A stretch of 64,000 nucleotides of DNA from Ignavibacteria bacterium (GTDB lineage: Bacteria; Bacteroidota; Ignavibacteria; Kapaibacteriales; UBA2268). The first letter of the stretch is position 1. Every line of letters starts with the position of its first letter. The stretch is from NCBI GenBank assembly GCA_026417135.1, contig JAOADV010000003.1:152288-216287 (forward strand), given 5' to 3'. Position numbers and translations under genes: made by a program. Shown here piece by piece: positions 30,231 to 40,822 of the stretch. The notes under the pieces are model-generated. The model was not told the DNA's origin and did no database searches. It saw nothing but the letters and a program-made list of their open reading frames with translations.

Positions 30231-33200
30231 ATGGAAAGCACACTCAACAAAAAATACAAAACATTAATAAAAAAACTAAAAATAACTAGGATTTACCAAT
30301 ACTTAACCGACATCTCAATTTCTTTTTTTGATTCATTATTTTTTGCCATTATCACTGCATTTATTCTGACACTCGTTGAATACTTTTTCAATGGAGACAA
30401 AACTTTTCGGCTTGCTTTATTTGTCTCATTATTTGCTGTTTGGGGATTTACCTTTCTTGGTATCTCCTTCCCAACACTAATAAAAATTTTTTCTACAAAT
30501 AAAAGAACCAGCCTGGACAGGTTAGCTTTCGAAATTGGACAAAGATATGATAATATAAAAGATAAACTTTCCAACTCTTTACAATTATTCGAAGGGTTAC
30601 AAAAAAGCCAAGGTGTTTCGAGAACTTTTATCGAAAAAGCATTCGAAAAATCTTACGAAGAATCGAACAAATTAGATTTTTCAGTTATTGTAAGAAAAAA
30701 AGACTTCCAAAAATCATTGATTAGGTCTTTAAGTGCATTACTTGCATTTTTTTTAATTTACTTCACTTTCTCGAGCTTCGGATTTGCGTTCGACCGTATA
30801 GTTAATTACCACAAATCATTCGTTCCACCGCCACCATTCTCCTTAATTATTTACCCAAAATTCGAAACAGTCCGAAAGGGAGATAATGTTAGAATTTCCG
30901 TCAAGGCGACTGGTACTCCCCCAAAAAACATCCGACTTATGATAAAGGAAATCCAACAAAAAGATTACGAACCAATACCATTGACAACTGATTCTGGCAA
31001 TGTTTTTACCTATCAGCTTCCATCAATCAAAACATCTATCAAATTTTTTGGTGAAGCTGATTGGATAAATGAAGTTGTTACATCAGATATCGGAGAAATT
31101 GCAGTAATCGACTATCCGCTTGTTATCTCGTTGAATGGAAACATTTTCTATCCCAGTTATACAAACAAACCACCTGTCTCATTTACAGAACAAAACGCAG
31201 ATTTAAGTGTCCTCAAAGGTTCACGTATAGGAATTTCAGCTCTTTTCAACAAAAAAATCAAAGAGGCAAGGGTAGTTTACATTAAAGAAACTAAAATCGA
31301 CCCGGAAACTGTAAACTCAAAAATCGATACTTTCTATGTTAATATGAATGTTAATGATAAAGTTGCCGTTGGGTCATTTATCGCCTCGCACAATGGAAGC
31401 TACTTTATACAAGTTGTCGATTACGATAACCTCTCCATTATCAACCCTTTAGAGCATAAAATAATTGTCAACAACGATGAATATCCAGAAGTTAAACTCC
31501 TTGAACCAGAAACCGATGTGAAAGTATCCGAAGGGGCAATACTTCCATTAATGGCATACATATACGACGATTTCGGATTTTCTGGCCTATATTTAAAGTA
31601 TAGGCTTTCCAAATCCGACTACAGCCAAGGATGGAAAAACTTTAAAACCAAGCAATTACCATTACAAAATGATAAGAACGAATCTTATGTGCCATACATC
31701 TGGGATTTGAATGAGTTAAACATTTCACCTTCCGATGAATACGAATTCTACCTCGAAATTTTCGATAACGACAAAATTACAGGTCCAAAATCTGCTAAAA
31801 CACAAATACTAAGAGTAAGGCTACCCTCGCTCGAAGAAGCACTTGCCGAAGCCACAAGTTCCCAGCAATCTATATCTAAAGAATTAGAAAAGGCTTTAAA
31901 GCAAGCCAACGAAGTAAAACAAGAAATGGAGCAAATCCAAAGGGAATTGAAACAAGAACGAAAGTCTGAATTCGACTGGAACGAAAAAAAGAGAGTAGAA
32001 TCACTTTTAAACAAGCAGAAAGAACTGAGTTCAAAATTATCCGAAGTGCAGAAAAATTTAGAAGAACTAACAAATAAGATGGCTGAACAAAATCTTCTTT
32101 CTCCCGAAACACTTCAAAAATACATTGAATTGAAGAAACTACTTCAAGAAGTAAATTCACCAGAGTTGAGAAAACTTCAGCAAGAACTTGAAAGAGCACT
32201 TCAAAGATTATCTCCCGAAGAAATAAAGAAAGCACTCGAAAACTATAAATTCGACGAGGAGCAATTCCGAAAGAACTTAGAGAGAACAATAAAAATCTTA
32301 AAACGGCTACAAGCAGAACAAAAAGCTGATGCACTTTACAAAAAAGCAGAGGAACTCTTCCAAAAACAAGAAGAGTTGCAGAAACAAGTTCAAAATTCCA
32401 ATCCAGAAGACCAAACACTTCGAAATGAATTATCGAAAAAACAAGACCAACTACAAAAGGAGCTACAAACAATAGATAAAGAACTAAAAAACTTAGAAGA
32501 GCTTATGAAAGAATTTGGTGCGGAAATGCCTTTGGAAATGTTAAAAGAAGCTATGCAACAACTTGATGCAGACGCAACAAACTCGGATATGCAAGAAGCA
32601 GAAAATTCCCTTCAATCTGGCAATTTTAACAAAGCTCAAAACTTTCAAGAAAGAGCCAAAAAGAGGCTCCAAAAATTCGCACAAGGAATGAAAAAAGTCA
32701 AAGATGAAATTTCTAATAGAGTTACAAAAGAAGCGATAAAAAAGATGCAGAAAGCATTAAATGATATATTGACAATTATTGATGAACAAGTAAATTTGAA
32801 AAAAAATACAAGTCGGACCGACTATCAATCTGCAAAGTTTCCAGAACTTGCTCGTTCACAAACCCAACTAACTGAATCTCTTATCGACTTAGCTAATTCA
32901 CTTTTCGAGTTGTCTTTAAAATCCTTTTCTGTAACTCCAGATATGGGGCGTTCGCTTGGGGAAGCCCTAAACTCGATGCAATCTGCAGTTGAAAGCTTGG
33001 CAGAAAGAAATCTACATTCAGCTCAACAATACCAAGACCAAGCTCTTAAATCTCTAAATAATACTGCTATGCAAATCCAATCGATGCTTTCCCAAATGCA
33101 AAATTCAGATGCTTGCGAAAATCCCAGTGGTATGGGGTCTGGAGGCAAAGGAAACTCATTTAATTTTATGCAGAGATTACAAGAAATTGCATCGACACAG

Positions 33201-33722
33201 CAAATGATTAATCAAATGGCACAGCAATTAGCCAATCAGAACCAAGGACAATTATCCCAAGAGCAACAAGCTCAGTTAGCACGTCTTGTAGCCGACCAAG
33301 GGCGTGCACAAAAAGCGCTCGAAGAGTTGGCAAATGAACAAAAGAAATTTACGCAACGGGACCCAAGAATATTAGGTAATCTAAACAAAATTCTACAAGA
33401 GATGCAAGAAGTTGTTTCCGATTTGCAAAGCGGGAACATCAACCCAGAAACACTTAAGAAACAAGAAAGAATTCTTTCCCGTTTACTTGATGCAACTAAA
33501 TCAGTTTACGAAAGAGATTTCGAAGAAAGACGTGAATCCAGACCCGGGAAAGAATTGCCAAAGGACCCACCTCCGGCATTAGACATTCGAGCACTGACCC
33601 CAAAAACCTTTCAACAGTTTATGAATGAAATACGATTAAAATATTCCAAAGACTTCGAAGAAATTATTCGCAATTATTTCCTATTAATTCAAAGCAACAA
33701 TCTAGTCCCGAACCGTTACTAA
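30231..33722 (+). CDS. DUF4175-like membrane-anchored large coiled-coil protein
   Basis: N-terminal TM segments followed by a long Q/K/E-rich heptad-like region; directly downstream of the DUF4159 ORF. Confidence 0.6.
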   Translation: MESTLNKKYKTLIKKLKITRIYQYLTDISISFFDSLFFAIITAFILTLVEYFFNGDKTFRLALFVSLFAVWGFTFLGISFPTLIKIFSTNKRTSLDRLAFEIGQRYDNIKDKLSNSLQLFEGLQKSQGVSRTFIEKAFEKSYEESNKLDFSVIVRKKDFQKSLIRSLSALLAFFLIYFTFSSFGFAFDRIVNYHKSFVPPPPFSLIIYPKFETVRKGDNVRISVKATGTPPKNIRLMIKEIQQKDYEPIPLTTDSGNVFTYQLPSIKTSIKFFGEADWINEVVTSDIGEIAVIDYPLVISLNGNIFYPSYTNKPPVSFTEQNADLSVLKGSRIGISALFNKKIKEARVVYIKETKIDPETVNSKIDTFYVNMNVNDKVAVGSFIASHNGSYFIQVVDYDNLSIINPLEHKIIVNNDEYPEVKLLEPETDVKVSEGAILPLMAYIYDDFGFSGLYLKYRLSKSDYSQGWKNFKTKQLPLQNDKNESYVPYIWDLNELNISPSDEYEFYLEIFDNDKITGPKSAKTQILRVRLPSLEEALAEATSSQQSISKELEKALKQANEVKQEMEQIQRELKQERKSEFDWNEKKRVESLLNKQKELSSKLSEVQKNLEELTNKMAEQNLLSPETLQKYIELKKLLQEVNSPELRKLQQELERALQRLSPEEIKKALENYKFDEEQFRKNLERTIKILKRLQAEQKADALYKKAEELFQKQEELQKQVQNSNPEDQTLRNELSKKQDQLQKELQTIDKELKNLEELMKEFGAEMPLEMLKEAMQQLDADATNSDMQEAENSLQSGNFNKAQNFQERAKKRLQKFAQGMKKVKDEISNRVTKEAIKKMQKALNDILTIIDEQVNLKKNTSRTDYQSAKFPELARSQTQLTESLIDLANSLFELSLKSFSVTPDMGRSLGEALNSMQSAVESLAERNLHSAQQYQDQALKSLNNTAMQIQSMLSQMQNSDACENPSGMGSGGKGNSFNFMQRLQEIASTQQMINQMAQQLANQNQGQLSQEQQAQLARLVADQGRAQKALEELANEQKKFTQRDPRILGNLNKILQEMQEVVSDLQSGNINPETLKKQERILSRLLDATKSVYERDFEERRESRPGKELPKDPPPALDIRALTPKTFQQFMNEIRLKYSKDFEEIIRNYFLLIQSNNLVPNRY

Positions 33723-33723
33723 G

Positions 33724-34458
33724 ATGGTATTATCAAAAGACAACGCAAAGGATTTCCCTATTTGGCTCGATAAAGTAAAGGCCGAAGGAGGTATTCTTCT
33801 TGTTGACAAACCAGAAAAATGGACTTCCTTCGATGTGGTAAAAAAGATTAGGAATTTAATCCAGGCAAAAAAGGTAGGACATACGGGCACACTCGACCCT
33901 TTTGCAACAGGTTTGTTAATTCTTTTGTTCAATAATTTCACAAAGTTTCAAAACCAATACCAAAATCTCCCGAAAACTTACTTTGCTACAATAAAGTTGG
34001 GAGCCACAACCGAAACCTACGATGTAACCGCCCCCGAAGAAAACCCCAAAGATATATCTTCGTTGAACAACGAAACAGTCATAAATGTAATAAAAAGCTT
34101 TGTGGGGATAAGGGAACAAAAACCACCTATCTTTTCGGCAAAAAAATATAACGGAGAAAGACTTTACAAACTTGCACGAAAAAAACTATTTGTCGAAATA
34201 CAACCTACTATTATAGAAATATTCAAAATAGAAAAAATTAACATAAGCTTTCCTTATGTATCTTTCATTATAGAATGCTCAAAAGGTACATATATTCGGT
34301 CTCTTGCTCACGATATAGGAGTAGAATTAGGTGTAGGTGCATATTTAAGCAGTTTAAGGAGATTGAAAATTGGTGGATTCATAGTCGAAAAGGCACTTAG
34401 TATTAAGGATTTTGAAAAATGTCTAAATTTCGTAGGAAAAAATTATGAAAATTTATAA
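33724..34458 (+). CDS. truB: tRNA pseudouridine55 synthase
   Basis: GILLVDKPEKWTSFDVVKKIR...KKVGHTGTLDPFATGLLILL. Confidence 0.96.
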   Translation: MVLSKDNAKDFPIWLDKVKAEGGILLVDKPEKWTSFDVVKKIRNLIQAKKVGHTGTLDPFATGLLILLFNNFTKFQNQYQNLPKTYFATIKLGATTETYDVTAPEENPKDISSLNNETVINVIKSFVGIREQKPPIFSAKKYNGERLYKLARKKLFVEIQPTIIEIFKIEKINISFPYVSFIIECSKGTYIRSLAHDIGVELGVGAYLSSLRRLKIGGFIVEKALSIKDFEKCLNFVGKNYENL

Positions 34459-35398
34459 TAGTTTTTCCGAAATAGAACGCAGCGATAATCATATAATCAC
34501 TGTTGGAACTTTCGATGGCGTCCACCTTGGACATCAACAAATTCTGAAAAGATTAAAAGAAGTTTCAATGCTTGAAACTAAAATACCATTAGTTATAACA
34601 TTCCACCCACATCCGCAATTCGTTATCCAACGGCAAGATAAACTTCCACTCCAACTTTTGAACACAATCGAAGAAAGAATAAAGCTTTTCGAACGTTTCG
34701 GAGTCGAAAATGTATTGATTGTCAACTTTACTAAAGAATTTGCCAATACCCACGCAACAGACTTTGTTGTGGAATACCTTTATAAGTTGGTAGGCTTTTC
34801 CAAAATCTTTGTCGGACACGACCACTTCTTTGGGAAAAATCGTGAAGGAAACTACGAGCTCCTAATGAAGATATCGAATGAACTTAATTTTAAAGTTGAA
34901 AGAATACCACCGTTTATTTTCGACGGTGTTACAATTTCAAGTACCAAGATTCGTAATGCAATCTCTCAGAATCAAATTGAATTGGCAAACAAGTTTCTTG
35001 GCTACGATTATTTTATTGATGGTATTGTTGTTACTGGGGATGGAAGAGGGGCAAATTTGGGCTTTCCAACTGCAAACATTAAATTTGAAGAGGCAAATAA
35101 ATTAGTACCTTCGAACGGAGTTTACTTGGTTTATTCTTTTATAGATGGAAGAAAAATTTTTGGAATGGCAAATTTAGGTTTCAGACCCACATTCTATACC
35201 GATAGAAAACGTGTACTCGAAGTTCATTATTTGAATTTCAACGGTAATCTCTACCAGAAACAAATTTCTGTCCACTTCTTAAAATTCATTCGCGAGGAAA
35301 GAAAATTCAATTCCGTCGACGATTTGCTAATCCAACTAAATAATGATAAAGAGCTTTGTCAAAAAATGATTAATATTCATAATGAAAGTACTTTATAA
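34445..35398 (+). CDS. ribF: Bifunctional riboflavin kinase/FAD synthetase
   Basis: VGTFDGVHLGHQQILKRL; GDGRGANLGFPTANI. Confidence 0.96.
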   Translation: MKIYNSFSEIERSDNHIITVGTFDGVHLGHQQILKRLKEVSMLETKIPLVITFHPHPQFVIQRQDKLPLQLLNTIEERIKLFERFGVENVLIVNFTKEFANTHATDFVVEYLYKLVGFSKIFVGHDHFFGKNREGNYELLMKISNELNFKVERIPPFIFDGVTISSTKIRNAISQNQIELANKFLGYDYFIDGIVVTGDGRGANLGFPTANIKFEEANKLVPSNGVYLVYSFIDGRKIFGMANLGFRPTFYTDRKRVLEVHYLNFNGNLYQKQISVHFLKFIREERKFNSVDDLLIQLNNDKELCQKMINIHNESTL

Positions 35399-35420
35399 TT
35401 TATTTTTTCCAATTTTTTTT

Positions 35421-35428
35421 TAAGTTTG
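35421..35428 (+). promoter_or_regulatory. Bacteroidota-type -7 element (TAAGTTTG) upstream of rpsO
   Basis: TAnnTTTG match about 30 bp upstream of the start codon. Confidence 0.4.
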
Positions 35429-35457
35429 TAAATTTAAAAATTGAAACGAGGTAAAAT

Positions 35458-35724
35458 TTGATTCTGAAAGAACAAAAAGCTGAAATAATTCAAAAGTTTG
35501 GAGGGAGCCCAACAAATACTGGTTTGACAGAAGTTCAAATTGCTCTTCTAACTGCGCGTATCCAAGATATTACCCATCATCTTAATACACATAAAAAAGA
35601 TAATCATACCCGACGAGGTTTAATCAAGTTAGTAAACAAACGGAAACGTCTTTTAAATTATTTGGCTAAAAAGGATATTGAACGATATCGAAAAATAATT
35701 TCAGTTTTAAATATCAGAAAATAA
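35458..35724 (+). CDS. rpsO: 30S ribosomal protein S15
   Basis: EQKAEIIQKFGGSPTNTGLTEVQIALLTARIQDITHHLNTHKKDNHTRRGLIKLVNKRKRLLNYL. Apparent TTG start. Confidence 0.97.
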   Translation: MILKEQKAEIIQKFGGSPTNTGLTEVQIALLTARIQDITHHLNTHKKDNHTRRGLIKLVNKRKRLLNYLAKKDIERYRKIISVLNIRK

Positions 35725-35806
35725 TCTAAAAAAATTCTTTTTGACTTCTTTGCAATAATATTCTCTACCAAATCGTTTCTATTTAATTAATTAATTTTCT
35801 TAGGAA

Positions 35807-37993
35807 ATGGAGCATAACCCTACCGAAAGTGTAGTTGTAAAAATTGATTTCGACGGGAAAGAATTAAGCTTGGAAGCAGGCAAATTCGCAAAGTTTGCAA
35901 ATGGCTCTGTGATGGTTAAATATGACCAAACAATGGTTTTGGTTACTGCCGTTGCATCCGACACGGAACGCGAGGATATAGATTTTCTTCCTTTACAAGT
36001 GGAATATCGAGAAAAAAGTTCTTCTGCTGGCAAAATACCTGGTGGGTTCATTAAACGCGAAGGTAAACCAACCGAAAGAGAAATTCTTTCTGCAAGGCTT
36101 ATAGATAGACCAATACGTCCCCTAATACCAAAGTCTTGGCGTTATGAAACGCAAATAATTGCTACAGTCTTCTCTTCGCAACCCGATATCGACCCCGATG
36201 TTCTTGGAATGATTGGTGCTTCGGCTTCATTACTTATTTCCGATATTCCTTTTAATGGTCCAATTTCAGAAGTTAGGGTAGGCAGACTGAATGGAAAATT
36301 CAAAGCTAACCCATCTATCGAAGAGCTCAAAAATTCCGATATGGATTTAACGGTTGCTGGAACAGATACATCAATAGTTATGGTCGAAGGCGAAGCCAAA
36401 GAGATTTCCGAAGAAGACTTTCTTAGCGCTCTCGAATTCGCTCACGAAAAAATTCGGATTATCAACAAACTGCAAGCCGATTTATTTGAAAAGATTCGAA
36501 AACCTAAAAGAGAGTATAAAGAAATAATCTACTCCGATGAACTTGTTAATTCCATCAAAGAAGCAATTAAAGAGGATTTAAACGAGTATATACACACTAT
36601 CACAACAAAAAAAGAAAGAAAAGACTGGCGTGAACGATTTCTTCAAAAAGCGCTTGAAATAGTTGTTGATAAATTTGGCACATTAGAAGAATATGCAAAC
36701 TTCGACTTTCAAAGGGCAGTAATCAACATAGTCAACGAAATCGAAAAAGAGGCAATGCGGAATATGATTCTCAGCGAAGGGCGCCGACTTGATGGTCGTG
36801 GACTTAAAGAAATTAGACCAATACATTGTGAAGTTGGATTACTCCCAAGAACCCACGGCTCTTCGCTCTTTACCCGTGGTGAAACACAAGCTCTTTGCAC
36901 AACGACTCTCGGAACAAAAGATGACGAGCAAATTTTAGATGGAATCTTACCAATTTTCACCTCACGATTTATGTTGCATTATAATTTTCCCCCATTTTGC
37001 ACTGGGGAAGTTGGCAAACTTACGGGAGTAAGTCGACGAGAAATTGGCCACGGTAATCTTGCCGAACGAGCCTTGAAAAATATGCTCCCAGAACAAGATG
37101 TATTCCCATACACAATTAGGGTTGTTTCCGATATTTTAGAATCCAATGGTAGTTCATCGATGGCAACTGTTTGTGCTGGTAGTCTTTCACTTTTTGATGC
37201 TGGGGTCCCTTTAAAGAAACACGTCGCTGGAATTGCAATGGGCTTAATTAAGGAAGGCGATAATGTTGCAATTCTTACCGATATTCTTGGCGACGAAGAC
37301 CATCTTGGAGATATGGATTTCAAAGTTGCTGGGACAAGAGATGGAATCACTGCTTGCCAAATGGACATTAAAATAGAAGGAATTTCTATCGATATAATGC
37401 GTCGTGCCTTAGAACAAGCTCGCGAAGCACGTATGTTCGTTTTAGACCTTATGTACAAAACAATATCCGAACCAAGACCTGATTTATCGCCCTATGCCCC
37501 AAGATATAAATTTATAAAAATTCCCACCGATATGATTGGGTTAGTCATAGGTCCGGGAGGAGAAAAAATTCGCTCCATTTCCAAAGAAACAAACACTTCG
37601 TTATTCATCGAAGAAGATGGAACTGTACAAATTGTATCTTCTAACAAAGAAGATGCTCAACGCGCCGCTGAAATGATAGAAAGTCTCGTACGGAAACCAG
37701 AAATTGGAGATGTTTACAAAGGGGAAGTCAAAGAAATTAGAGAAGGACTTGGTGCAATAGTCGAATTTTTGCCCAAAAAGACTGGCTTGCTTCATATATC
37801 TCATATTGACCACAAAAGAATTGAAAAAATTTCAGATGTCCTAAGTGTTGGCGATAAAATCGATGTAATGCTTATCGAGATGACTGGGGATGGAAAATAC
37901 AAGCTCAGCCGAAAAGCTTTGCTACCTAAACCTCAAACTCAACAAGGAGTCAAGCATTTCACCTATCCAAACAATCCCAAACCAAATCGTTAG
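35807..37993 (+). CDS. pnp: Polyribonucleotide nucleotidyltransferase
   Basis: Two RNase PH domains, KH domain (IGPGGEKIRSISKETNTSLFIEEDGTV), S1 domain at C-terminus; downstream of rpsO. Confidence 0.97.
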   Translation: MEHNPTESVVVKIDFDGKELSLEAGKFAKFANGSVMVKYDQTMVLVTAVASDTEREDIDFLPLQVEYREKSSSAGKIPGGFIKREGKPTEREILSARLIDRPIRPLIPKSWRYETQIIATVFSSQPDIDPDVLGMIGASASLLISDIPFNGPISEVRVGRLNGKFKANPSIEELKNSDMDLTVAGTDTSIVMVEGEAKEISEEDFLSALEFAHEKIRIINKLQADLFEKIRKPKREYKEIIYSDELVNSIKEAIKEDLNEYIHTITTKKERKDWRERFLQKALEIVVDKFGTLEEYANFDFQRAVINIVNEIEKEAMRNMILSEGRRLDGRGLKEIRPIHCEVGLLPRTHGSSLFTRGETQALCTTTLGTKDDEQILDGILPIFTSRFMLHYNFPPFCTGEVGKLTGVSRREIGHGNLAERALKNMLPEQDVFPYTIRVVSDILESNGSSSMATVCAGSLSLFDAGVPLKKHVAGIAMGLIKEGDNVAILTDILGDEDHLGDMDFKVAGTRDGITACQMDIKIEGISIDIMRRALEQAREARMFVLDLMYKTISEPRPDLSPYAPRYKFIKIPTDMIGLVIGPGGEKIRSISKETNTSLFIEEDGTVQIVSSNKEDAQRAAEMIESLVRKPEIGDVYKGEVKEIREGLGAIVEFLPKKTGLLHISHIDHKRIEKISDVLSVGDKIDVMLIEMTGDGKYKLSRKALLPKPQTQQGVKHFTYPNNPKPNR

Positions 37994-38021
37994 AAAGGTT
38001 TGAGATTTCTTTCAAAATATA

Positions 38022-38029
38022 TAATTTTG
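38022..38029 (+). promoter_or_regulatory. Bacteroidota-type -7 element (TAATTTTG) directly upstream of tRNA-Glu
   Basis: TAnnTTTG match ending 9 nt before the mature tRNA 5' end. Confidence 0.6.
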
Positions 38030-38038
38030 TACTTTGTT

Positions 38039-38113
38039 GGCGCATTCGTCTAGCGGTTAGGACACGGCCCTCTCAAGGCCGCGGCAGGGGTTCGATTCCC
38101 CTATGCGCTACCA
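38039..38113 (+). tRNA. tRNA-Glu (anticodon CTC), CCA encoded
   Basis: GGCGCATTCGTCTAGCGGTTAGGACACGGCCCTCTCAAGGCCGCGGCAGGGGTTCGATTCCCCTATGCGCTACCA; anticodon stem CGGCC/GGCCG, loop CTCTCAA. Confidence 0.92.
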
Positions 38114-38126
38114 AATTATCCATTCT

Positions 38127-38453
38127 ATGAAGGGCAATATATACGATTTAACCAACTACATTTATAACCCTTTGGAAGAACACTTCGAAGAATTGCATTC
38201 GACCAACCATTTAAAAATTGAGCGAATTATTTCGAAAGGCCACCATTCTCCCGATAATTATTGGTACGACCAGGACTTTTTTGAATGGGTTATATTACTT
38301 AAAGGAAAAGCTGTGTTAACTTTAAAAAATCCTAACGAAAGTATTGAATTAAGCGAAGGCGATTACATCTTAATTGAACCTAATCGACCTCATAGGGTTG
38401 AATCGACCGAACCAGAAAAAGAAACTTTTTGGTTAACAATATCTTTTAAATAG
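38127..38453 (+). CDS. Cupin-domain protein
   Basis: KGHHSPDNYWYDQDFFEWVILLKGKAVLTLKN...GDYILIEPNRPHRVEST. Start moved to MKGNIY because the longer ORF overlaps the tRNA. Confidence 0.75.
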   Translation: MKGNIYDLTNYIYNPLEEHFEELHSTNHLKIERIISKGHHSPDNYWYDQDFFEWVILLKGKAVLTLKNPNESIELSEGDYILIEPNRPHRVESTEPEKETFWLTISFK

Positions 38454-38502
38454 AGGTAAATAAAAGTAATTTTCAAAAAGTGAAATCGTATTCGATTTAT
38501 TG

Positions 38503-39480
38503 TCAAACCATAGCACTGCAAATACAAGCCACGTTTATAATATCATCGACACAACAACCGCGAGATAAATCGCAATACGGCTTTGCAAGACCTTGGATAA
38601 TTGGACCAACAGCTTGAGCCCCAGCCAACCTTTCTGTCAATTTATAACCTATATTTCCAGCATTTAGGTCGGGGAAAATAAGAACATTTGCTCGACCAGC
38701 GACAGTCGAACTCTTACACTTGCGCTCTGCAACCTCGGGAAGCAATGCAGCATCGACTTGGAGTTCACCGTCAACCTTAATCTCTGGAGCTTTTTTCTTT
38801 ACCAGCGTTGTCGCCTCCACAACCTTGTCGACAAGTGGATGGCTTGCACTACCTTTTGTAGAAAACGAAAGCATAGCAACATAAGGTTCTTCCCCACTTA
38901 CAGATTGGAAATTTTTAGCAGATGTAATTGCTATATCGGCAAGTTGTTCGGGAGTTGGGTCTGGATTAACAGCACAATCAGCAAAACATAGCAAGCGTTT
39001 GGGGAAAACCATAATGAAATAACTGCTGACAATTGAAATTCCCGGTGCAACGCCAACTGTATAAATGGCAGCCCGAATTATATCAGCAGTTGCAGAAATA
39101 TTCCCTCCAATGACAACATCGACATCACCATTTTCGAGCAACATTCCAGCAAAATAAATAGGGTTTTTCATCAAATCTGTAGCTTGAGCCAATGTCATAC
39201 CTTTTGCTTGCCTCTTCTCAAACAAGCGGTGAGCAAATGAATCGAAAGAAGCAGATTTAGTTGGCTCTATTACAGATATATCTTCAATTGAAATCCCTTC
39301 AGTTAAAGAAAGCTTAAAAATTGAATCTGCTTCGCCAACTAAAAAAGGAATGCCAAGCCCTTCATCTTTTAAAAATCTTGCTGTTTTAAGAATTCTGACA
39401 TCGGTTGAATCTGGAAAGGCAATTCTTTTGTTTAATTTTCTCGCTTTACTTCGTATCTGGCCAACAAAATCAAGGGACAT
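38503..39480 (-). CDS. pta: Phosphate acetyltransferase
   Basis: [19 protein letters not shown]...[18 protein letters not shown]...[46 protein letters not shown]. Confidence 0.93.
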   Translation of the reverse strand: MSLDFVGQIRSKARKLNKRIAFPDSTDVRILKTARFLKDEGLGIPFLVGEADSIFKLSLTEGISIEDISVIEPTKSASFDSFAHRLFEKRQAKGMTLAQATDLMKNPIYFAGMLLENGDVDVVIGGNISATADIIRAAIYTVGVAPGISIVSSYFIMVFPKRLLCFADCAVNPDPTPEQLADIAITSAKNFQSVSGEEPYVAMLSFSTKGSASHPLVDKVVEATTLVKKKAPEIKVDGELQVDAALLPEVAERKCKSSTVAGRANVLIFPDLNAGNIGYKLTERLAGAQAVGPIIQGLAKPYCDLSRGCCVDDIINVACICSAMV

Positions 39481-39496
39481 AATCTACACCAAATAA

Positions 39497-40741
39497 TTAC
39501 CAAATTCTGGGAACATTTAAAACAACTCGAACTGTATCTCGTGCAATTAACAATTCTTCGTTGGTTGCAATAACATAAACTTCAATTCTACTATCTTCTG
39601 CCGAAATTTTCATTTCTTTTATACCGACTGCTTTTTGATTCAGCTCCTCGTCGAGTTTAATTCCAAAGAAATCCAAATTAGAAAGGCAGCGGGCACGTAT
39701 CTCTGGGGAATTTTCACCAATCCCACCAGTAAAACATATAGAATCGACGCCGTTCATTTCTGCAATATATGCTCCAATATATTTTTTAACTCTATTGCAA
39801 AAAATGTCGATTGCCAAGCGAGCTCTTCTGTCTTGATGTTCCCTTTCTTCTTCTAAAAGGTCTCGCATATCATTAGTCAAACCAGAGATGCCAAGCAAAC
39901 CCGAGCGCTTATTTAAAACATTAAACACTTCTTCCACCGTTGCCCCTTCGTTATGAATTAGAAATTCTACGATAGCTGGGTCGATATCACCAGAACGGGT
40001 ACCCATTACTAAACCCTCGAGAGGAGTCATACCCATTGAAGTATCCAACGAAAAACCACCTTTAATCGCACAAGCAGAACAACCATTACCGAGATGTAAA
40101 GTGATAATGTTAACTTTGTCTCTTTCAATCCCTTTTATTTTACGATATCGATAAGCTATGTATCGGTGCGACGTTCCATGAAATCCATACTTTCTAATCT
40201 TAAATCTTCTATAAAGTTGATAAGGAATTGCATAAAGATAATTTTGTTCAGGCATCGTCGAATGGAATCCTGTATCGAAAACAGCAACCTGGGGAAGACC
40301 GGGAAAAGCATCTCGTGCAGCATATATCCCTTTCAAGTTTGGAGGATTGTGTAACGGTGCCAAAGGAATACAATCTTCAATCTGGTCAATCACATTATCA
40401 TCTATTAAGACAGACTTTACGAGCTGTTCAGCACCGTGAACAACGCGATGCCCAATTGCGTGAATATCGGAGAGCTCCTTTATACCTTCAATTTTTGTAT
40501 TCGGGTCTGTAATCCAGTTAATGATATAATTTAACGCAGCTTTATGGTCGCGAATTGGTTCGGCAGTTTTTAAAGCTGGTTGCCCGACAGCACGCAAAGT
40601 AATAATTGCTTGACTACCAATTCTTTCGATAACACCTCTTGCAAGAACTTTATCTTGGTCGTTCTTGATTGCTTCCAAATCGGTTTGTATGATTTGGAAT
40701 TTTAATGATGAACTACCACAATTTAAAACTAAGACATTCAT
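39497..40741 (-). CDS. ackA: Acetate kinase
   Basis: MNVLVLNCGSSSLKFQII, AIGHRVVHGAE, VAVFDTGFHSTMP, HLGNGCSACAI, FTGGIGENSPEIR. Confidence 0.97.
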   Translation of the reverse strand: MNVLVLNCGSSSLKFQIIQTDLEAIKNDQDKVLARGVIERIGSQAIITLRAVGQPALKTAEPIRDHKAALNYIINWITDPNTKIEGIKELSDIHAIGHRVVHGAEQLVKSVLIDDNVIDQIEDCIPLAPLHNPPNLKGIYAARDAFPGLPQVAVFDTGFHSTMPEQNYLYAIPYQLYRRFKIRKYGFHGTSHRYIAYRYRKIKGIERDKVNIITLHLGNGCSACAIKGGFSLDTSMGMTPLEGLVMGTRSGDIDPAIVEFLIHNEGATVEEVFNVLNKRSGLLGISGLTNDMRDLLEEEREHQDRRARLAIDIFCNRVKKYIGAYIAEMNGVDSICFTGGIGENSPEIRARCLSNLDFFGIKLDEELNQKAVGIKEMKISAEDSRIEVYVIATNEELLIARDTVRVVLNVPRIW

Positions 40742-40822
40742 AAGTATTACTGAAAATTGTATTTAATTTTATAAAAGAAATACAAAATTACTCAAATAGT
40801 CGGCAAAATTCTAATAAACCTT

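Noticed and set aside
31876-32472. 198-aa minus-strand ORF inside the large coiled-coil gene
   Set aside because: Antisense shadow ORF produced by Lys/Glu/Gln-rich codons on the plus strand; Leu/Val/Phe-rich with no motif.
36979-37458. 159-aa minus-strand ORF within pnp
   Set aside because: Antisense to a strongly conserved housekeeping gene; no independent coding signal.
38103-38126. Cupin ORF starting inside tRNA-Glu
   Set aside because: The first ATG lies within the tRNA acceptor region; the second Met at 38127 is more plausible.
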